Assembly: GCA_018666295.1 (NCBI GenBank)
Contig: JABIZW010000029.1
Span: 1-6,298, forward strand
Reading direction: 5' to 3'
DNA: 6,298 nt
From: Halieaceae bacterium
GTDB taxonomy: Bacteria; Pseudomonadota; Gammaproteobacteria; Pseudomonadales; Halieaceae
A program made the translations under genes and the position numbers. The stretch's first letter is position 1. Each line of letters starts with the position of its first letter. The notes beneath the pieces are model-generated. The model saw nothing but the letters and a program-made list of their open reading frames with translations. It ran no database searches and was not told the DNA's origin. Below, one piece after another: positions 1 through 6,298 of this stretch.

Positions 1-959
1 TCAAACTGCTGCGCAACGACGAGTATGGCGGTGATCAATAAAAGGTTCATCGCGCCGCTGAGCTTTCGCGCAACTGTGACCTGCGGATCGAACTTGCTCA
101 ATGAATCCTGAGATTCAGTGGGTGCGTCCTTGATGAGATCACTCGGTTTCCACGCGGGATGAGAAAATGGCACAAACATTCGGTGGCGCCAACTTGTCGT
201 TCGCCACATGTCCGACAACATGTCCCGATAAACGTGCACCCACGCTTCCCAGGGTGACCAGGACCTGATCGGCGTAGTAATGCCATAGACACAGGGTTCA
301 GCCGCCTGTTCCCGCTGGTAGGAGCCAAAAAACCGATCCCATACGATGAAAACACCGCCATAATTACGATCGAGGTAGCAAGGGTTCCTCGCGTGGTGGA
401 CTCGGTGGTTCGAGGGAGACACGAACACGTACTCGAACCAACCGAGTTCGCCGACGTGCTCAGTGTGCACCCAAAACTGATAGATCAGGTTGAGCGCACC
501 CACGGTGACCATCATCTCGCCCGGCACACCGATAAAAAAGAGGGGGGTGTAGAAAATCCACCCAAACAAAAACCCGGTACTGGTCTGCCGGAGTGCGGTT
601 GAAAGGTTGTAGTCCTCACTCTGATGGTGCACAACGTGTGACGCCCAAAAAAGCTTGATCTCGTGACCCGCACGATGCGACCAGTAATAGCAAAGGTCGT
701 AAAGAATAAAAGCCAGCACCCAACCCATCCAACCGTCAAGGCGCCAGGGGGCAAATGGGGTTATCGTCATTAGCCAAGCATAGACACTCCCGCCAATGCC
801 GAGCACAACAAAGCGACGCGCCTGTGACAGCCCCCCCAGCGTTAAACTGCTGACCGAATCATTTAACCGATAGGTGTCTCTGCCAGAGACGCGCCCCCAC
901 AGCCACTCCGCGGCAATGGCAAATAAAAAGAAGGGCACGGCGGTCGCGATTAAATTCAT
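1..959 (-). CDS. Sterol desaturase-family membrane oxygenase, alkylglycerol monooxygenase-like (partial, C-terminus cut)
   Basis: This minus-strand frame is open from an ATG at 959 to the window edge: 319 codons, with the 3' end missing. Superfamily members are integral-membrane di-iron enzymes that hydroxylate or desaturate lipids. All histidine boxes are present: H95xxxH99 followed by E100, H108xxH111H112, H165 in FWVHTE, and H185xxH188H189. The segments around them (HRAGHE, SEDYNLSTALRQ, HRVHHARN, NYGGVFIVWDRFFG) match the alkylglycerol monooxygenase (AGMO/TMEM195) branch better than C-4 methylsterol oxidases or carotenoid hydroxylases, judged from memory of the family. Hydrophobic stretches lie near residues 6-20, 48-66, 76-94 and 129-147, and another begins near 303 at the cut. 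The start is uncertain: an in-frame GTG at 995-993 has a better ribosome site and would add 12 residues. AGMO uses tetrahydrobiopterin to cleave ether lipids; whether this protein does so is inference. Confidence 0.9.
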   Translation of the reverse strand, partial: MNLIATAVPFFLFAIAAEWLWGRVSGRDTYRLNDSVSSLTLGGLSQARRFVVLGIGGSVYAWLMTITPFAPWRLDGWMGWVLAFILYDLCYYWSHRAGHEIKLFWASHVVHHQSEDYNLSTALRQTSTGFLFGWIFYTPLFFIGVPGEMMVTVGALNLIYQFWVHTEHVGELGWFEYVFVSPSNHRVHHARNPCYLDRNYGGVFIVWDRFFGSYQREQAAEPCVYGITTPIRSWSPWEAWVHVYRDMLSDMWRTTSWRHRMFVPFSHPAWKPSDLIKDAPTESQDSLSKFDPQVTVARKLSGAMNLLLITAILVVAQQF

Positions 960-1125
960 CAAATGAGTATACCGAGGTGTTTTGAGAAACCCCACGCTAA
1001 AACCTCTGGCAAAAACGCGACACCTCGTCTTATCGAGCACTAAAGGCGCTGCAATTGCTTGCGCTGACCTGCCCTGTTGCTAGACAGTGTTGAACACGGC
1101 TAATTTCACCTCTGAGATCACTAAA
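960..1125. promoter_or_regulatory. Divergent intergenic control region between the desaturase-like gene and the acylase gene
   Basis: About 165 bases separate two genes that point away from each other, so promoters for both should lie here. No convincing -35/-10 pair with 16-18 base spacing is visible in either direction. The best plus-strand try is TTGCTA (1077-1082) with TAATTT (1101-1106), which is weak. Two small symmetric elements are present: CGAGGTGT (973-980) with its inverted copy ACACCTCG (1020-1027), and the palindrome GCAATTGC (1051-1058). Either could arise by chance in a region this long. Confidence 0.5.
1003..1007 (-). promoter_or_regulatory. Candidate Shine-Dalgarno AGAGG for an upstream GTG start of the desaturase-like gene
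   Basis: On the minus strand AGAGG stands 7 bases before a GTG at 995-993, which is in frame with the desaturase-like gene with no stop between them. The ATG at 959 has no purine-rich motif at the usual distance. If this site is used, the protein starts MGFLKTPRYTHL before the MNLIATAVPFF that I took as the start. Codon preference (ATG) and the ribosome site point in opposite directions, so the choice is unresolved. Confidence 0.4.
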
Positions 1126-3219
1126 ATGACAGATGTTTGTTTTCGCGCTGCGCACACTGTTTTGGCATTTGCTCTGCTGACCCTGGGTTACTCGCTCAAC
1201 GCACTGGCCCTCGAGGCATCCATAGAACGCGACGCCTACGGCGTACCGCACGTCTACGGGGCAACCGACGCCGACGCAGCGTTTGGCCTTGCTTATGCAC
1301 AAGCCGAAGACGCCTGGCCGATTATGGAGGGCAGCCTCCCCTTTTTTCGAGGAAACGCTGGCCGCTATGAGGGGCAGGAAGGCGCGCAATCTGACTACCT
1401 CGTCAAATGGCTGAACCTCTGGGGAACATTGGATAGGGACTATGAGCGTGTGTTATCGCCAGAAATCCGCGCCTATGTCGAGGCGTTTGCAGCCGGCTTT
1501 AATGCGTTTGCACGCGATCATACTGATGAGATCGAGCACCCAGAGTTGCTGCCTGTAACCGGCAAAGACATTGTCGCAGGCCACATGCTCAGACATCCTT
1601 TATTTTATGGCTTTGATGGGCCGGTGCTTGAACTCTTTGGTGATACACGCCCCAACACCGTGAGCAAAGCGCCTTACAACCCAAAACCTAAGGACCCTAT
1701 AGGATCCAATGCAACAGCCGTGGCGCCCTCGCGCACGGATGACGGATCTACCTACCTCATCATTAATTCACACCAGCCCCTGACAGGCCCTGTTGCTTGG
1801 TATGAGGCCCATATTGAATCAGGGGAGGGTCTGAACATTATGGGGGGCTTGTTTCCAGGCGCGCCCACTATGGGGGTTGGTTTTACAGAAGAACACGGGT
1901 GGGGAGCGACGGTTAACAAACCTGATCTTGTTGATATCTACCTGCTCGAGATGAACCCCGACAATGAGAATCAGTATCTGCTTGACGGACAGTGGCGCGA
2001 CCTCGACGTCAGCACGGTGAAACTGAAACTGAAGTTATGGGGTTTCCTGCCCTGGTCGGTGAGTCGCGAAGTACTGCGCTCTGCACACGGGCCTGCACTG
2101 CGAACCGATCATGGCGTGTACGCCATCCGGTACGCGGGTATCGACGAAATGAAGCAAGTCGAGCAGTGGTTGGCGATGAACAAGGCCAAAAACTTCGAGG
2201 AATGGCAGGCAGCAGTAGCCCTTAACCACATTCAAAGCTTTAATTTTGTTTATGCCAACCGGCACGGCGACATCCATTTTATTCACAACGCACAACTGCC
2301 TGTCCGCGCACCGGGTTGGAACTGGCAGCAGTACCTCCCGGGTGATCGATCCGATCTGATTTGGAATGCCTACTACCCCACTGACACCCTCCCACAGGTC
2401 ACTAACCCCCCTTCAGGCTTTATTCACAGTGCCAATCAAACGCCGTTCAACGTCACCAGCGCGGCGCACAACCCGCTCAAGACCGACGCACCTGCCGACG
2501 GCGGTTGGCAAACCCGAATGACTAACCGGGCCACGCGTGGGCTGGAGTTATTCGAGGAATTTGGCCAAATCTCTGACGAGGAAGTGTGGGCGCTTAAGCA
2601 CGACAATGACTACTCGCCCAACTACCGCGGCATGGCCTTTTTCAAGAGGGTGACGGGCTTGTCTGCGACTACCGAGACTCAAGCGCAAGCGATTGCTGTG
2701 CTTAAGGCATGGGATCGCTCAACCGACAAAGATAACCGTGGCGCCGCGCTTGGTGTTTGTGTGCTGGCCGCCGAGTGGCAAGCGGAGAGTGGCGGTAACA
2801 ACAACCCAGAGCCGGCAGACGTACTCGATGACTGCATTGATCAGACACTCGAGATCGGTGGTCAACTGGATCCAGAATGGGGAGAGGTTAATCGTCATGG
2901 GCGCGGCGGAACGCTCTGGCCTGTCGCTGGTGGACCAGACACATTGAGAGCCATTTACAGCAGGAGACTTGATGGGGACGACTACTTAACGGCGGTTGCC
3001 GGAGACGGCCTCTACTACATCATTCGCTGGATGCCCAGTGGAGAGCGGCGTGTACTAGGAACTCACCAATACGGTAATGACATGACCAATGCCGACTCAC
3101 CGCACTACCTCGATCAAGCCGAGGACTACGCGAATGAAGTCCTGCACGAGCCGCTGTACACCAAAGAAAGTCGCCAAGGCCGGATCGAGCGTCGCTACAC
3201 GGTCTCCTCCACGCTTTAA
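1126..3219 (+). CDS. Secreted penicillin acylase-family protein (Ntn-hydrolase, peptidase family S45)
   Basis: This 697-residue precursor hydrolyses an amide bond in a periplasmic substrate. The family includes penicillin G acylase, cephalosporin acylases, aculeacin acylase and acyl-homoserine-lactone acylases (PvdQ, QuiP). A signal peptide is visible: R7, a hydrophobic core at about 11-24, and an ALA site at 26-28. The alpha chain opens with ERDAYGVPHVYG. Autocleavage should occur at G193/S194 (PIGSNATAV), making S194 the N-terminal nucleophile of the beta chain. Counted from it, H216 is beta-23, V263 in TVN is beta-70 and N437 in SANQTP is beta-244. These match the usual assisting and oxyanion positions. 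D267 and D270 (PDLVD) resemble the calcium ligands. C545 and C570 could form a disulfide. Length is slightly below the 760-850 usual for PvdQ or penicillin G acylase. ATG 1126 was chosen over GTG 1087 because it puts the signal sequence at the N-terminus and has GAGA 8 bases upstream. The substrate cannot be read from the sequence. Confidence 0.93.
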   Translation: MTDVCFRAAHTVLAFALLTLGYSLNALALEASIERDAYGVPHVYGATDADAAFGLAYAQAEDAWPIMEGSLPFFRGNAGRYEGQEGAQSDYLVKWLNLWGTLDRDYERVLSPEIRAYVEAFAAGFNAFARDHTDEIEHPELLPVTGKDIVAGHMLRHPLFYGFDGPVLELFGDTRPNTVSKAPYNPKPKDPIGSNATAVAPSRTDDGSTYLIINSHQPLTGPVAWYEAHIESGEGLNIMGGLFPGAPTMGVGFTEEHGWGATVNKPDLVDIYLLEMNPDNENQYLLDGQWRDLDVSTVKLKLKLWGFLPWSVSREVLRSAHGPALRTDHGVYAIRYAGIDEMKQVEQWLAMNKAKNFEEWQAAVALNHIQSFNFVYANRHGDIHFIHNAQLPVRAPGWNWQQYLPGDRSDLIWNAYYPTDTLPQVTNPPSGFIHSANQTPFNVTSAAHNPLKTDAPADGGWQTRMTNRATRGLELFEEFGQISDEEVWALKHDNDYSPNYRGMAFFKRVTGLSATTETQAQAIAVLKAWDRSTDKDNRGAALGVCVLAAEWQAESGGNNNPEPADVLDDCIDQTLEIGGQLDPEWGEVNRHGRGGTLWPVAGGPDTLRAIYSRRLDGDDYLTAVAGDGLYYIIRWMPSGERRVLGTHQYGNDMTNADSPHYLDQAEDYANEVLHEPLYTKESRQGRIERRYTVSSTL

Positions 3220-3224
3220 GTTTA

Positions 3225-3250
3225 GGGCGCGTCGCGCGCGCGCCCCTTTT
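3225..3250 (+). terminator. Rho-independent terminator after the acylase gene
   Basis: A perfect seven-base-pair all-GC stem, GGGCGCG (3225-3231) with CGCGCCC (3239-3245), encloses a 7-base loop. One C and then TTTT (3247-3250) follow. It begins 5 bases after the TAA of the acylase gene. The T-run is short, so termination may be partial, but position and stem strength support the call. Confidence 0.6.
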
Positions 3251-3315
3251 GGCCCTCAATCAGACCCAGCGGACTGGTAATACACCGATAAATTAGGGTC
3301 AATTTGATCCGGTCT

Positions 3316-3331
3316 AACCGATAAACCGGTT
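3316..3331. promoter_or_regulatory. Candidate operator: inverted repeat AACCG-N6-CGGTT with an AACCGGTT core
   Basis: Two overlapping symmetries are present: AACCG (3316-3320) with CGGTT (3327-3331), and the perfect palindrome AACCGGTT (3324-3331). CG-centred palindromes of this shape are typical of LacI/GalR-family operators, which often control sugar operons like the one that follows. The site lies about 70 bases upstream of the predicted transcription start, which fits an activator or an upstream operator better than simple promoter blocking. A direct repeat ACCGATAAA occurs at 3284-3292 and 3317-3325, 33 bases apart. No regulator gene is in the window, so the assignment is inference. Confidence 0.35.
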
Positions 3332-3385
3332 GGTCTCACCACAGTCCCTGCTCGGCGGCTTTTGACTGTCTCCGGGCCAGTGGAT

Positions 3386-3394
3386 TGGTATGCT
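3386..3394 (+). promoter_or_regulatory. Probable extended -10 promoter of the glycosidase-symporter operon
   Basis: TGGTATGCT fits an extended -10 element (TGn before TATnnT), with hexamer TATGCT at 3389-3394. The predicted start is near 3401, giving an A-rich leader of about 39 bases. At 17-base spacing the -35 is poor (CTGTCT, 3366-3371). The attractive TTGACT at 3362-3367 is 21 bases away, too far for normal use. A weak -35 agrees with a promoter needing an activator. Confidence 0.4.
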
Positions 3395-3439
3395 CAAACG
3401 TGAAAAAAAACGACTAAAAATAATCATTTACGAGCATTT

Positions 3440-4711
3440 ATGGCCAAAGTATGTCTAGTCGGTGATGGCACCGATGGATACCGTCTGGAGGTTGATGGAG
3501 CACCGTTCTACGTTAAGGGCGCGGGGCTGGAGTTCGGGCAACTGGCGTCGCTGGCTGGCGCGGGTGGTAATACGTTCAGAACGTGGCGAGTTAATAACGG
3601 AGAACGCAGCGCAGAAGACATTCTAGACGAAGCGCAGTCGCTTGGACTCATGGTCTGTATGGGTCTGGATATGGCGCGCGAGCGCCATGGGTTCGACTAT
3701 TCAGATGTGCAGGCCGTTGCCTTGCAGAATGAGCAGATGATGCTCGACGTAGAAAGACTCAAAGACCACCCTGCTCTGCTCATGTGGGGCCTGGGAAATG
3801 AGTTAAATCTCCGCGCCACCAACACGGCTGTTTGGGATGCGGTGGAAGACCTCGCGACTCGTATTAAAGCCGCTGACTCCAATCATCCCGTCACGACCAT
3901 GTTGGCAGGCATAGACGAAGCCACAGTCAGCGCGATTGCTACAAAAGCACCATCACTCGACTTCCTCTCGTTCCAAATTTACGGGGAAATTGATCAGCTT
4001 GGACAACTGCTGTCTCGCGCCGGCTACGACGGCCCCTACCAACTTACAGAGTGGGGTCCAACCGGTCACTGGGAAAGTCCGAAAACTGAGTGGGGCAGAC
4101 CGATCGAACCCAGCAGCTCGCAAAAGGCTCGCGATATTTCGCGACGCTACAACACCATTATTCTTGCTGACAGTCGTCGATGCTTAGGGGCTTACATTTT
4201 TCTTTGGGGTCAAAAGCAAGAACGCACGCCCACTTGGTACAGCATGTTCCTTGAGGATGGCAAACACACGGAAGCTGTCGAGGTCATGAACCAAGCTTGG
4301 ACCGGTCAATCACCCAAGCGCCATTCGCTTCAAATAAAATCACTAACACTGTCGGGTCAGCCCGCCAGTGCGAGCGTCACAGGTCAGATCGATGATCGAC
4401 TGCATGCACAACTGGCGCTGCTTGAAACTAAAGGCAATCCAACCATTTCTTGGACTGTCTGCACCGAAGTCTCAAAAGCACTCGAGAGTGATGGCGGGGA
4501 TTTTGAACCCACCCCTCCGAGCGTTCTATCGAGTGTCGGGACGCAGAACACAGACTTTACTTTTCAACTTTCACAACCGGGTGAGTACCGCCTATTTTGC
4601 CAAGTCGACATGCCCGATGCGACAAGCGCCGTGGTTAACCTGCCCTTTTTAGTTAAACCGAAATCTCGCACCCGAAACGGGTTTCTAAATCTCTTTAGAC
4701 GAAGAATTTAA
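3440..4711 (+). CDS. Cytoplasmic clan GH-A glycoside hydrolase (GH2-like TIM barrel) with C-terminal beta-sandwich domain
   Basis: The 423-residue protein is predicted to hydrolyse a beta-glycoside by the retaining mechanism. N-terminal strands (RLEVDGAPFYVKG) lead straight into a TIM barrel at about 25-285. Clan GH-A markers are visible: R47 in NTFRTWR, WGLGNE with N120 and acid/base E121, and LTEWG with nucleophile E204. FLWGQKQERTPTWY (255-268) forms the last barrel region. Residues about 295-405 are beta-rich with an Ig-like ending (GEYRLFCQVD to VVNLPFLV). The N-terminal sandwich domains of full GH2 enzymes are missing, and GH2 enzymes are usually far longer, so the family could instead be a GH5- or GH158-like or unclassified GH-A group. 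There is no signal peptide, and an in-frame TGA near 3401 excludes a longer N-terminus. The end is strongly basic (NGFLNLFRRRI). The ribosome site is weak, cGAG 5 bases before ATG. It overlaps the symporter gene by one base. Confidence 0.85.
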   Translation: MAKVCLVGDGTDGYRLEVDGAPFYVKGAGLEFGQLASLAGAGGNTFRTWRVNNGERSAEDILDEAQSLGLMVCMGLDMARERHGFDYSDVQAVALQNEQMMLDVERLKDHPALLMWGLGNELNLRATNTAVWDAVEDLATRIKAADSNHPVTTMLAGIDEATVSAIATKAPSLDFLSFQIYGEIDQLGQLLSRAGYDGPYQLTEWGPTGHWESPKTEWGRPIEPSSSQKARDISRRYNTIILADSRRCLGAYIFLWGQKQERTPTWYSMFLEDGKHTEAVEVMNQAWTGQSPKRHSLQIKSLTLSGQPASASVTGQIDDRLHAQLALLETKGNPTISWTVCTEVSKALESDGGDFEPTPPSVLSSVGTQNTDFTFQLSQPGEYRLFCQVDMPDATSAVVNLPFLVKPKSRTRNGFLNLFRRRI

Positions 4712-4713
4712 TG
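4701..4713 (+). promoter_or_regulatory. Ribosome site and TAATG stop-start overlap coupling the two operon genes
   Basis: GAAG (4701-4704) lies 6 bases before the ATG at 4711 and inside the last codons of the glycosidase gene. The glycosidase stop TAA (4709-4711) shares its final A with that ATG. This arrangement suggests translational coupling, so hydrolase and transporter would be made together. Confidence 0.65.
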
Positions 4714-6162
4714 AACACACAAACTCTTAAAGCCGACGCAGCAGTGACGACTAGCGTTACCAAGCGAAAACCGATTCCGCTGGGGCAAAAAGTCGCCTTT
4801 GGCGTTGGCATGCTAGCCAATCAGATGTTTCCGGCGGCGCTCGGAATTTTTATGGTTATTTTGGTTCAAAGCTTAGGCATGAGCCCCGTTTTGTGGGGTC
4901 TGATTTTTTTTCTACCTAAGCTCGTTGATGCTGTTTTAGACCCCTTGATGGGCTACATATCAGATCGCACACAGTCGCGGTGGGGAAAGCGTCGGCCCTA
5001 CATATTTATCGGCGCCATTATCGCAGGACTGTCGTACATTGCCATGTGGCAACTGTCTGCAGAAAACAGTCAGCTCTACAACTTTTGGTATTTCCTGGGT
5101 TGGTCCATTGTATTCTTTTTCGGAATGACCATTTTCGGTGTGCCTTACGTTGCAATGGGCTACGAGATGAGCTCCGATTACCATGAGCGAACGCGTCTTA
5201 TGGCCGTAGCGCAGTGGATTGGTCAATGGGCCTGGGTCATTGCACCCTGGTTTTGGATTGTCTTGTATGACCCCAACTGGTTTGAATCCGCCACCGAGGG
5301 TGCACGGACCCTCTCCATCTATGTCGGGGTGACCTGTATGTTACTGGCCATGGTTCCTGCCATTTTCTGTCAGTCTGAAGACACGTCAGACGCGGCAGAG
5401 AGTCAGTCTCAAGGCACGCTCTCTGACAGATTCAGGGAACTCTTTGAGGGTATTATCATCACCCTTCGAAATAAGCCTTTCCAGCGCATTTGCACTGCAA
5501 CATTCTTTATTTTTAATGCCTACAATTGCGTGGCAGGCTTCGCCTTCTTCATCATTGTGTACTACATGAACGGGGGAGACCCAGTGGCTGCCGGGAATTG
5601 GCCTGCGTTGTTTGGGAGTATCTCTGCATTGTGCACCTGCGCCGCCGTCATCCCAATCGTGACTTATATGTCACAGCGATACGGCAAACACAGAACGTTT
5701 CTAATCACGCAAACAATGTCTCTCGCAGGCTACGCGATGTTTTGGTGGACTTTTTCGCCCGAAAACCCCTATCTCATGTTCTTACCGATCCCACTATTTG
5801 TGTTCGGTATCGGTGGACTCTTCACCATTATGATGTCAATGACGGCTGATATTTGTGACCTTGATGAGCTCAATACCCACGAGCGTCGCGAAGGCCTCTT
5901 TGGCGCAATATATTGGCTCATGGTCAAGTTCGGAGCGGCATTTGCCGGGCTCTTGAGCGGCCTCATACTGGCCGCTGTTGGATTCGATCAAACGGTCACC
6001 GTTCAAACTGATGAAGCACTTGCAGGTCTCAGAGCCGCATTCATTATCGTTCCGGTCACCGGCACACTGGTCGGCATCTGGGCCATGTGGAATTACGACC
6101 TCAACGAGGAGAGTGTCAGCGCGATCCGCAGTGAGCTCGACGCGCGTCAGAACGCCGGCTAA
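4711..6162 (+). CDS. GPH-family (MelB-like) cation:sugar symporter, MFS superfamily
   Basis: This 483-residue inner-membrane carrier probably imports a glycoside or short oligosaccharide together with Na+ or H+. Family TC 2.A.2 features are clear. D73 and D77 in LVDAVLDPLMG have the same four-residue spacing as the cation-binding aspartate pair of MelB. The loop 2-3 motif reads SDRTQSRWGKRRPY (84-97). MTADICDLDEL (377-387) then THERREGLFGAIYWLMVKFG is the conserved late-loop signature of the branch. About 12 hydrophobic helices are recognisable, with a longer polar central loop at about 221-245. Length is normal for the group (450-500). The N-terminal 20 residues are polar, as expected for a cytoplasmic tail. 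The gene follows the glycosidase with a one-base overlap, so the imported sugar is probably its substrate. The sugar itself cannot be told from the sequence. Confidence 0.92.
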   Translation: MNTQTLKADAAVTTSVTKRKPIPLGQKVAFGVGMLANQMFPAALGIFMVILVQSLGMSPVLWGLIFFLPKLVDAVLDPLMGYISDRTQSRWGKRRPYIFIGAIIAGLSYIAMWQLSAENSQLYNFWYFLGWSIVFFFGMTIFGVPYVAMGYEMSSDYHERTRLMAVAQWIGQWAWVIAPWFWIVLYDPNWFESATEGARTLSIYVGVTCMLLAMVPAIFCQSEDTSDAAESQSQGTLSDRFRELFEGIIITLRNKPFQRICTATFFIFNAYNCVAGFAFFIIVYYMNGGDPVAAGNWPALFGSISALCTCAAVIPIVTYMSQRYGKHRTFLITQTMSLAGYAMFWWTFSPENPYLMFLPIPLFVFGIGGLFTIMMSMTADICDLDELNTHERREGLFGAIYWLMVKFGAAFAGLLSGLILAAVGFDQTVTVQTDEALAGLRAAFIIVPVTGTLVGIWAMWNYDLNEESVSAIRSELDARQNAG

Positions 6163-6172
6163 TCCGCAGGTC

Positions 6173-6198
6173 AAAAAAAAGCCCGCATAAGCGGGCTT
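6173..6198. terminator. Bidirectional terminator between the symporter gene and a converging gene
   Basis: AAGCCCGC (6179-6186), loop ATAA, GCGGGCTT (6191-6198) form an eight-base-pair stem. An A-tract at 6173-6180 partly overlaps the stem and reads as eight T on the minus strand, giving a classic terminator for the gene arriving from the right, 18 bases after its stop. In the plus direction the hairpin starts 16 bases after the symporter stop, but its tail is only TTCTCCT, so it is weaker for the operon. Confidence 0.85.
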
Positions 6199-6216
6199 CT
6201 CCTAAGCACTTAAAAC

Positions 6217-6298
6217 TCACTCGATGACCTCAGTCACACAAACATCGAGGCGCTCAATAGCGCCAGTCTTCTTAAATAAAGCTTCCGATTGTTCTGCA
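6217..6298 (-). CDS. C-terminal 26 codons of an unrecognised minus-strand gene
   Basis: Read on the minus strand from the right edge, one frame is open from 6297 to a TGA at 6219-6217. It gives AEQSEALFKKTGAIERLDV followed by CVTEVIE. A strong minus-strand terminator sits 18 bases after the stop, which supports this being a true gene end rather than a chance frame. The other minus-strand frame I checked stops at once (TAA after IGSFI). The tail is acidic and fits no family I can name; the body of the gene lies outside the window. Confidence 0.6.
   Translation of the reverse strand, partial: AEQSEALFKKTGAIERLDVCVTEVIE

Noticed and set aside
393..602. Plus-strand open frame of 69 codons in the left part
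   Set aside because: It is antisense to the histidine-box region of the desaturase-like gene, which explains this DNA fully.
1087..1125. Upstream GTG start for the acylase, adding 13 residues
   Set aside because: There is no Shine-Dalgarno before it, it would bury the signal peptide behind a polar stretch (NTANFTSEITK), and an in-frame TAG lies just upstream at 1081. ATG 1126 gives a normal signal sequence.
1030..1389. Minus-strand open frame of 119 codons across the acylase start
   Set aside because: It is antisense to the acylase signal peptide and alpha chain, with cysteine-rich, low-sense content typical of a shadow frame.
1126..3219. Reading the acylase as an antibiotic-resistance gene
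   Set aside because: Family membership does not show penicillin cleavage; most environmental members act on other amides and nothing in the context points to resistance.
3233..3242. Alternating CG run of ten bases as a possible Z-DNA or special structure
   Set aside because: It is fully explained as the stem and loop of the acylase terminator.
3362..3367. TTGACT as the -35 element for the sugar operon
   Set aside because: It is 21 bases from the TATGCT -10, beyond usable sigma-70 spacing. I found no better -10 at 16-18 bases.
5836..6174. Minus-strand open frame of 112 codons
   Set aside because: It lies antisense to the well-supported symporter gene and shows no recognisable domain or ribosome site; it is a frame shadow.
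1..6298. Search for tRNAs, CRISPR arrays, insertion sequences and attachment sites
   Set aside because: No regular spaced repeats, transposase frames, terminal inverted repeats or tRNA-like folds were seen; the intergenic stretches are short and explained by promoters and terminators.

Overview
The window looks like chromosomal DNA of a free-living, probably marine, Gammaproteobacterium. This is inferred from gene style, moderate GC content and the gene mix (a periplasmic acylase plus a sugar symporter beside a glycosidase). I cannot place it to genus; the OM60/NOR5-Halieaceae kind is only a guess. There are five protein genes, two of them cut by the window edges, and no RNA genes, mobile elements or CRISPR arrays that I can see.

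Left part (1-3250): two divergent genes share a control region of about 165 bases. The minus-strand gene, cut at position 1, is a membrane di-iron oxygenase of the sterol desaturase/fatty acid hydroxylase superfamily. Its histidine and glutamate pattern is that of alkylglycerol monooxygenase-like proteins. The plus-strand gene is a secreted penicillin-acylase-family (Ntn-hydrolase, S45) amidase with an intact catalytic set. A GC-rich hairpin with a short T-run closes it.

Right part (3250-6200): a 190-base regulatory stretch holds an AACCGGTT-centred inverted repeat and an extended -10 promoter. It leads into a two-gene operon joined by a TAATG overlap. The first gene is a compact clan GH-A glycoside hydrolase without a signal peptide. 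The second is a GPH-family (MelB-like) cation:sugar symporter. The simplest reading is that the symporter imports a glycoside or short oligosaccharide, which the hydrolase cleaves in the cytoplasm. The sugar is not identifiable from the sequence.

Right edge: a hairpin with an eight-T tail on the minus strand separates the operon from the last 26 codons of a converging minus-strand gene that I do not recognise.

Nothing here amounts to a clearly new system. The most open questions are the family and substrate of the glycosidase, the operator in front of it, and the substrates of the two divergent lipid/amide enzymes.
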